Positions 5,909 to 9,199 of a stretch of DNA of 9,199 nt are shown here, piece by piece. The notes under the pieces are model-generated. The model did not search any database and had not been told where the DNA came from. It saw nothing but the letters and a program-made list of their open reading frames with translations. Both the position numbers and the translations under genes were made by a program. The stretch comes from Candidatus Bathyarchaeota archaeon (GTDB lineage: Archaea > Thermoproteota > Bathyarchaeia > Bathyarchaeales > WUQV01), in NCBI GenBank assembly GCA_009889585.1, contig WUQV01000183.1:1-9199 (forward strand), written 5' to 3'. Position 1 is the first letter of the stretch, and each line of letters opens with the position of its first letter.

Positions 5909-6109
5909 GATCATTTAACCTTCGTTTGATTACTACTTCATGTTCAAGACTTTGGATGAAGCTAGCAGTTTAAGGAGACGTCGAATTTAACGCTTGTTAT
6001 GGTGTGCTATTAAGCTTAACGCAGCCATAGTCGCAGCCTTAGGTTCGTCGCCAAAGGGCTACGTAGCTTGGCGTCCATCCGGCTTTAAGAAGTCAACCGT
6101 GGATTATAG

Positions 6110-6119
6110 CTTAAATAAT
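6110..6119 (+). promoter_or_regulatory. TATA box for the RIO2 leader transcript
   Basis: TATAGCTTAAATAATTCC is the clearest archaeal TATA-like box in the gap. Transcription about 26 bp downstream would give a leader of about 110 nt before RIO2, long for an otherwise leaderless-looking genome, so the leader or a small RNA within it may be functional. Confidence 0.45.
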
Positions 6120-6150
6120 TCCTTCCCTCTTGTCTTTATCCCCGAACCTA

Positions 6151-6190
6151 AGGCGGTAGTCTAGCGGCATAAGAAATACAGCGCTCACGA
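6151..6190 (+). other. tRNA 5'-half-like segment in the RIO2 leader
   Basis: GGCGGTAGTCTAGCGG fits the tRNA A-box pattern (TRGYNNANNNG, here TAGTCTAGCGG) and is followed by ATACAGCGCTCACG, reminiscent of the descent into an anticodon stem. No partner strand for the anticodon stem, T arm or acceptor is found downstream, so a complete tRNA is not supported. A 5' half of a split tRNA or chance resemblance remain possible. Confidence 0.2.
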
Positions 6191-6199
6191 GGGTACGAT

Positions 6200-6247
6200 A
6201 TGAGGAGCAGAGCTAAGGCGAAGGTCCCGCTAAGTGAGGAGCGTTAA
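6200..6247 (+). CDS. Possible 15-codon leader peptide before RIO2
   Basis: An ATG at 6200 opens a short basic frame (MRSRAKAKVPLSEER) that stops at 6245-6247, two bases before the RIO2 TTG. The RIO2 ribosome site lies inside it. Such an arrangement could couple translation, but short frames this size are common by chance. Weakly supported. Confidence 0.2.
   Translation: MRSRAKAKVPLSEER
6233..6240 (+). promoter_or_regulatory. Ribosome binding site of RIO2
   Basis: GTGAGGAG precedes the TTG at 6250 by nine bases and decides this start; the resulting N-terminus matches RIO2 proteins, which begin shortly before the winged-helix domain. Confidence 0.65.
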
Positions 6248-6249
6248 GT

Positions 6250-7152
6250 TTGTCGAGCGTAGATATAGCTGTTAATGCGTATCGAGAGCTTAACCCTCTT
6301 GACGTTAACGTGCTTAAGGCCATCGAGCTCTTAACGTATCGCTATGAGTATGTCCCAGACTTCCTCATAGCGAGGAAGCTCAAGTTAAGCTTAGAGGAAG
6401 TAAGACATCGGTTAAGCGTCCTTCATAAGTATCGTTTAATCATGAGGTGGAAGGGCCCTTACGTAGGCTACGTTTTGAACACGGCTGGTTACGATCTGCT
6501 AGCAATCAACGCCTTAGTTAGGATGAACGCCATCAAGGCCCTTGGGAAGCCGTTGGGCGTGGGGAAAGAAGCCGACGTTTACGATGCCTTAACGCCCAAG
6601 GGACGACAAGTGGCCGTTAAGTTCCACAGGCTCGGGAGGACGAGCTTTCGTCAAACGAGGAAGAAGCGCGATTACGCCGTTGAGGAACGCGTAAGCTGGT
6701 CACGTCAATCTCGTATAGCCGCTGTCAAGGAGTATGAGGCGTTAAAGTTGGTTCATCCAAAGGGCGTTTCCGTTCCAAAGCCCATTAGGCAAAACCGTCA
6801 CGTCGTAGTCATGGGCATGATCAACGGCGTCGAGCTTTATCATTATAAGGAACTTCCAAGCCCTGAGGATGTCCTAACGGAGATCCTCTTAAACGTTAAA
6901 AAGGCCTACTTAAACGCTGGCGTAATACATGCGGATTTAAGCGAGTTTAACATCGTATTGACGCCTGACTTAGAAGTGCTCATTATCGATTGGCCTCAAT
7001 ACGTCACGCGAGATCATCCGAACGCTGAGGAATTATTAAGAAGGGACGTGCAAAACGTGTTAACGTTCTTCAAGCGGAAGCATGGGGTTGAGGTCGACGT
7101 AGAACGAGCTCTTACGTACGTAAGAGGCGGCGAGCTATCGCTCAGCTCTTAA
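6250..7152 (+). CDS. rio2: RIO2 family atypical serine protein kinase/ATPase
   Basis: This 300-aa protein has the RIO2 layout: an N-terminal winged helix (about 8-85) followed by a RIO kinase domain. The nucleotide loop is GVGKEADVY at 103-111, the ATP-binding Lys is K124 in VAVKFHRLGRTSFR, the catalytic loop is IHADLSEFNIV at 226-236 (D229 and N234), and the metal-binding Asp is D247 in IIDWPQ. All key residues are present. RIO2 acts on pre-40S particles in eukaryotes, and the archaeal enzyme is thought to act likewise in maturation of the small ribosomal subunit as an ATPase. Translation starts at TTG with a good ribosome site. The length is normal for archaeal RIO2. It converges with the LSm gene 30 bp downstream. 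Very secure. Confidence 0.96.
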   Translation: MSSVDIAVNAYRELNPLDVNVLKAIELLTYRYEYVPDFLIARKLKLSLEEVRHRLSVLHKYRLIMRWKGPYVGYVLNTAGYDLLAINALVRMNAIKALGKPLGVGKEADVYDALTPKGRQVAVKFHRLGRTSFRQTRKKRDYAVEERVSWSRQSRIAAVKEYEALKLVHPKGVSVPKPIRQNRHVVVMGMINGVELYHYKELPSPEDVLTEILLNVKKAYLNAGVIHADLSEFNIVLTPDLEVLIIDWPQYVTRDHPNAEELLRRDVQNVLTFFKRKHGVEVDVERALTYVRGGELSLSS

Positions 7153-7154
7153 GG

Positions 7155-7183
7155 AGCCGCTCTTGTTAAGTCGTTAGGCGGCT
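7155..7183. terminator. Inverted repeat between convergent RIO2 and LSm genes
   Basis: AGCCGC at 7155-7160 and GCGGCT at 7178-7183 form a 6-bp stem with a 17-base loop filling the short gap; the right arm includes the first bases of the LSm stop codon. There is no T tract, so termination activity is uncertain. The stem could instead protect both mRNA ends. Confidence 0.3.
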
Positions 7184-7415
7184 ACTTAGCGTTAAGCGTT
7201 ATGTATAAGATGTTATTACCTCTGACGAAGATCGTTCCGTAGTTAGCAACGCTCTCCCCGTTCACGTGTTCGACAGCTCCTTTAAGGACGAGGTTCATGT
7301 AACCATCGCACTTTATCATCGTGCCGCGGTATTCAACGCCATTCTTCAAGACGACTGAGATCTTAGTGTTAAGCTGCCTCACTAGGACGTTTAACGGTTT
7401 TTTGCTCGGCTCCAT
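7182..7415 (-). CDS. Sm-like archaeal protein (LSm)
   Basis: This 77-aa protein is a complete LSm fold. The Sm1 motif spans about 21-44 (VVLKNGVEYRGTMIKCDGYM onward, with D37, Y39, M40 and N41 lining the RNA pocket) and the Sm2 motif is IFVRGNNILYI at 62-72 (R65, G66 and N67). Such proteins form heptameric rings that bind U-rich RNA and serve in RNA metabolism. A TATA box on the minus strand at 7452-7464 would give a leader of about 17 nt; no clear ribosome site is present. The gene is divergent from thiC and convergent with rio2. Length and motifs are normal. Secure. Confidence 0.95.
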   Translation of the reverse strand: MEPSKKPLNVLVRQLNTKISVVLKNGVEYRGTMIKCDGYMNLVLKGAVEHVNGESVANYGTIFVRGNNILYITLNAK

Positions 7416-7451
7416 GCTCTCGTCGGCTCGCTATGTTGTTTGTTAACTGAA

Positions 7452-7464
7452 TCATATATAAAAT
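7452..7464 (-). promoter_or_regulatory. TATA box of the LSm gene
   Basis: On the minus strand the sequence reads TTTTATATATGATTC, a strong TATA-like box centred about 43 bp before the LSm ATG; the transcript would begin near 7432. It lies inside the thiC-LSm divergent gap. Confidence 0.5.
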
Positions 7465-7481
7465 TTAAGAAGCTTTTTAAG

Positions 7482-7491
7482 GCATTGAGCT
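7482..7491 (+). promoter_or_regulatory. TATA box of thiC
   Basis: GCTTTTTAAGG is centred near 7487, about 27 bp upstream of the ATG at 7515, supporting a leaderless thiC transcript. No THI-box (TPP riboswitch) sequence is visible between it and the gene, so regulation must occur at transcription or elsewhere. Confidence 0.5.
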
Positions 7492-7514
7492 CCTTTAGCG
7501 TGAGGCTTTCGACG

Positions 7515-8813
7515 ATGACTCAAATGAAGGAGGCCAAGCTATTACGAATAACTAAGGAAGTGCTTACCGTCGCTGAAGATGAAGGGGAGCCGCCAGACGT
7601 TATACGAAGGAACGTCGCGAAAGGCACGGTCGTAATCGTTAAAAACGTCAAAAGGGAGGGCATACGCCCAATCGGCATAGGCGAAGGCCTTCGTACGAAG
7701 GTAAACGCTAACGTCGGCACTTCGCTAGATCTGTGCGACTTAGGGCTTGAGGTAAAGAAGGCAGAAGCGGCCGTTAGATACGGAGCCGACACCGTGATGG
7801 ACTTAAGCGTAGAGGGGGATTTGGACGAAATAAGAAGGGCGATATTGAAGGCCGTTAACGTCCCCGTCGGAACCGTTCCAATATATCAAGCTGCGATCGA
7901 AGCCGCTAAGAAGAAGGGCTCGATCGTCGACATGGACGAGGACGACGTTTTCAACGTGATAAAACGCCACATCGATGATGGAGTCGACTTCATGACCGTT
8001 CACTGCGGCGTTACCAAAGAAATAGTCGATCGCATCGTTAAACAACCGCGTTTGCTCGGCATCGTAAGCAGAGGCGGCGTGTTCCTCACCACGTGGATTT
8101 TGCATCATGAGAAGGAGAACCCGTTGTACGCTAACTTCGATTACCTCCTCGAGATGGCGGCTGAATGCGACGTCGTGTTAAGCTTAGGGGACGCTTTAAG
8201 GCCTGGCTGCATATTCGACGCCACGGATTGGTTTCAAGTTCAAGAGCTCCTCGTCGTCGGCCAGTTGGTGGAAAGAGCTAGGGCGGCCGACGTCCAAACG
8301 ATGGTTGAAGGCCCCGGCCATCTTCCACTCGACCAAATAGAGGCGAACGTGAGGTTGGAGAAGTCGATATGCAAGGGAGCTCCGTTCTACGTCCTAGGCC
8401 CTATCGTCACGGAGGTCGCGCCCGGGTACGATCACGTCGTTGGAGCCATCGGAGGGGCTTTAGCCGGGCTCGCTGGCGCGGATTTCATTTGTTACGTAAC
8501 TCCATCCGAGCACCTAGGGCTGCCGACGGTGGAGGACGTAAGGGATGGCGTAATCGCCTCGAGGATAGCTGCTCATGCAGCTGACATAGTTAAGTTGGGG
8601 GCAAGGGCCTATCGACGCGACCTTGAGATGGCTAGGGCTCGCGCTAACTTGGATTGGAAGGGGCAATTTGAGCAAGCAATCGACCCTGATAGGGCGAGGG
8701 AGATCAGAGGCCGGGTCGCCTTGAAGGAGCCGGAGGCGTGCTCGATGTGCTCGAGGTATTGCGCCATAAAGCTGTTCAAGGAGTCGTTAAGGACGAAGGT
8801 TTCATGCCTTTGA
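7515..8813 (+). CDS. thiC: Phosphomethylpyrimidine synthase ThiC
   Basis: This 432-aa enzyme converts aminoimidazole ribotide to HMP phosphate in thiamine biosynthesis, using S-adenosylmethionine and a 4Fe-4S cluster. Visible motifs are KVNANVGTS (62-70), Y124, H163 in TVHCGVT, SRGG at 185-188, SLGDALRPG at 223-231, EGPGH with zinc ligand H269, LGPIVTEVAPGYDH at 294-307, and SEHLG with zinc ligand H333. The C-terminal cluster motif reads C409-SM-C412-SRY-C416. That is CX2CX3C, one residue shorter than the CX2CX4C described for bacterial and plant ThiC, and should be compared with archaeal forms. The start is ATG 7515, since the family begins MTQMKEA here; an upstream TTG at 7440 would add 25 unrelated residues and run through both promoters. 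Function secure. Confidence 0.95.
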   Translation: MTQMKEAKLLRITKEVLTVAEDEGEPPDVIRRNVAKGTVVIVKNVKREGIRPIGIGEGLRTKVNANVGTSLDLCDLGLEVKKAEAAVRYGADTVMDLSVEGDLDEIRRAILKAVNVPVGTVPIYQAAIEAAKKKGSIVDMDEDDVFNVIKRHIDDGVDFMTVHCGVTKEIVDRIVKQPRLLGIVSRGGVFLTTWILHHEKENPLYANFDYLLEMAAECDVVLSLGDALRPGCIFDATDWFQVQELLVVGQLVERARAADVQTMVEGPGHLPLDQIEANVRLEKSICKGAPFYVLGPIVTEVAPGYDHVVGAIGGALAGLAGADFICYVTPSEHLGLPTVEDVRDGVIASRIAAHAADIVKLGARAYRRDLEMARARANLDWKGQFEQAIDPDRAREIRGRVALKEPEACSMCSRYCAIKLFKESLRTKVSCL

Positions 8814-8820
8814 CGCCTTA

Positions 8821-8840
8821 CCCCCAAATTCAGTAGGGGG
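8821..8840 (+). terminator. Hairpin after thiC
   Basis: CCCCC and GGGGG (8821-8825 and 8836-8840) pair around a 10-base loop just after the thiC stop. The following bases are C-rich, with no T tract, so it is a possible mRNA-end hairpin rather than a proven terminator. Confidence 0.3.
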
Positions 8841-8870
8841 CCCCTCCCTCGCTTCGTTGTGCATTTAGAC

Positions 8871-8879
8871 GTTTAAAGC
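8871..8879 (+). promoter_or_regulatory. TATA-like box of the aspartic protease-like gene
   Basis: GACGTTTAAAGCG is centred about 34 bp before the ATG at 8909, giving a predicted leader of about eight bases. Confidence 0.4.
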
Positions 8880-8908
8880 GGGCTCTCAATATCCTCCAAG
8901 GGAAGGAT

Positions 8909-9127
8909 ATGAGGACGGAGGAGGTATTCGCTGAGGTTGAGCTTAAGTCTAGGGCGAGGAGCGTTAGCGTCCTTGCCTTAGTTGACACTGGGGCTTTGAG
9001 AAGCGTTATTTCGAAGGGCGTAGCCGAAGCCCTAGGCTTTACGTTCTACGAAGAACCTCATTGGCTGGGGACTGCTGAAGAAGGCGGAAGGCTAAAGTTG
9101 ATAGGGTTTATAGCAGTTTCAGAATAG
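8909..9127 (+). CDS. Short retropepsin-like (clan AA) aspartic protease, probably truncated
   Basis: This 72-aa protein has the active-site signature LALVDTGALRSVIS (D26-T27-G28) followed by a helix leading to EALGF, as in archaeal and bacterial clan AA proteases, which work as homodimers. Family members are usually about 110-130 residues; this one ends at a TAG after GFIAVSE, before the second conserved half with its flap and Leu-Gly motif. The next frames do not continue the fold, so this looks like a 3' truncation rather than a simple frameshift. A good TATA box for the next gene starts directly after the stop. It may be a real minimal protein or a decaying gene. The catalytic Asp is present. 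Substrate unknown. Confidence 0.65.
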   Translation: MRTEEVFAEVELKSRARSVSVLALVDTGALRSVISKGVAEALGFTFYEEPHWLGTAEEGGRLKLIGFIAVSE

Positions 9128-9130
9128 ATA

Positions 9131-9140
9131 GGTTTATATG
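9131..9140 (+). promoter_or_regulatory. TATA box of the last, partial gene
   Basis: GGTTTATATGC is centred near 9136, about 28 bp ahead of the ATG at 9165, indicating a leaderless transcript. Confidence 0.45.
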
Positions 9141-9164
9141 CTTCCTCATCCCTTTAAGTCTCGT

Positions 9165-9199
9165 ATGCCCACTTTCGAGAAATACTATAAGCCCAAGGA
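9165..9199 (+). CDS. Start of a gene running off the window
   Basis: An ATG opens MPTFEKYYKPK and stays open to the end of the window. The TATA box at the right distance is the main support. Eleven residues do not allow a family call. Confidence 0.5.
   Translation, partial: MPTFEKYYKPK

Larger units (their letters stand above)
5909..6249. other. Gene-free stretch ahead of RIO2
   Basis: There is no convincing protein gene. The left part has only short frames, such as 16 codons from the ATG at 5940. CTTAAATAAT at 6110-6119 is a good TATA box, placing a transcript start near 6140. The leader that follows contains a tRNA box-A-like stretch (6151-6190), a 15-codon frame from the ATG at 6200 that ends in TAA at 6245-6247, and the RIO2 ribosome site. 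The left half may once have held a gene, but I see no recognisable remnant. Confidence 0.55.

Noticed and set aside
4589..6052. Similar 23-base stretches at 4589-4611 and 6030-6052 (19 of 23 identical) in two gene-free regions
   Set aside because: About one such match is expected by chance in a window of this size, and pairing is not conserved between the two copies.
6192..6240. Possible C/D box small RNA (two TGAGGAGC copies resembling box C)
   Set aside because: No CTGA D or D' boxes are present at the required spacing; the second copy is simply the RIO2 ribosome site.
7440..7514. TTG-started 25-residue extension of ThiC
   Set aside because: It runs through both divergent promoters and is absent from the family's usual N-terminus; ATG 7515 fits the TATA spacing.
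7520..8827. Minus-strand frames and one plus frame within thiC
   Set aside because: All lie inside a well-conserved enzyme in other frames and show no independent signals.

Overview
This 9.2 kb window is archaeal. It encodes an LSm (Sm-like archaeal) protein, a RIO2 kinase, an archaeal CPSF2-type beta-CASP ribonuclease, an archaemetzincin and a short archaeal-type ThiC. TATA-like boxes lie about 25 bp upstream of several start codons, which suggests leaderless or short-leader transcripts. The gene mix fits the Thermoproteota/TACK side of the Archaea, but the sequence alone does not fix the lineage.

Layout. Positions 1-110 hold the tail of an upstream gene (frame uncertain) and a TATA box. 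93-512 (+) encodes a small two-helix membrane protein with a strikingly regular heptad-repeat coiled coil. 575-2602 (-) is an apparent operon: a 73-aa unknown protein, an aCPSF2-like ribonuclease, and archaemetzincin AmzA, with tight spacing. 2605-2898 is an AT-rich promoter region. 2899-4365 (+) is a three-gene, AT-rich cassette of unrecognised proteins (79, 259 and 152 aa) whose codon use differs visibly from the flanks. 4366-4696 holds no gene but has a degenerate tRNA-like element and a perfect 16-bp palindrome. 4697-5908 (+) encodes a stand-alone FIST sensory protein. 5909-6249 holds a second tRNA-box-A-like segment and the RIO2 promoter/leader. 6250-7152 (+) is RIO2. 7182-7415 (-) is LSm. 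7515-8813 (+) is ThiC, divergent from LSm. 8909-9127 (+) is a short retropepsin-like aspartic protease fragment. 9165-9199 (+) is the start of a further gene.

How it fits together. The flanking genes are mostly core information-processing and cofactor genes: RNA decay (aCPSF2), RNA binding (LSm), small-subunit maturation (RIO2) and thiamine synthesis (ThiC). The cassette at 2899-4365 interrupts this background and is the best candidate for an undescribed system. The other notable item is the coiled-coil protein, whose repeat matches the ion-binding 'N@d' pattern of trimeric coiled coils, with His replacing Asn in most layers. All product calls come from reading motifs; no database search was run.
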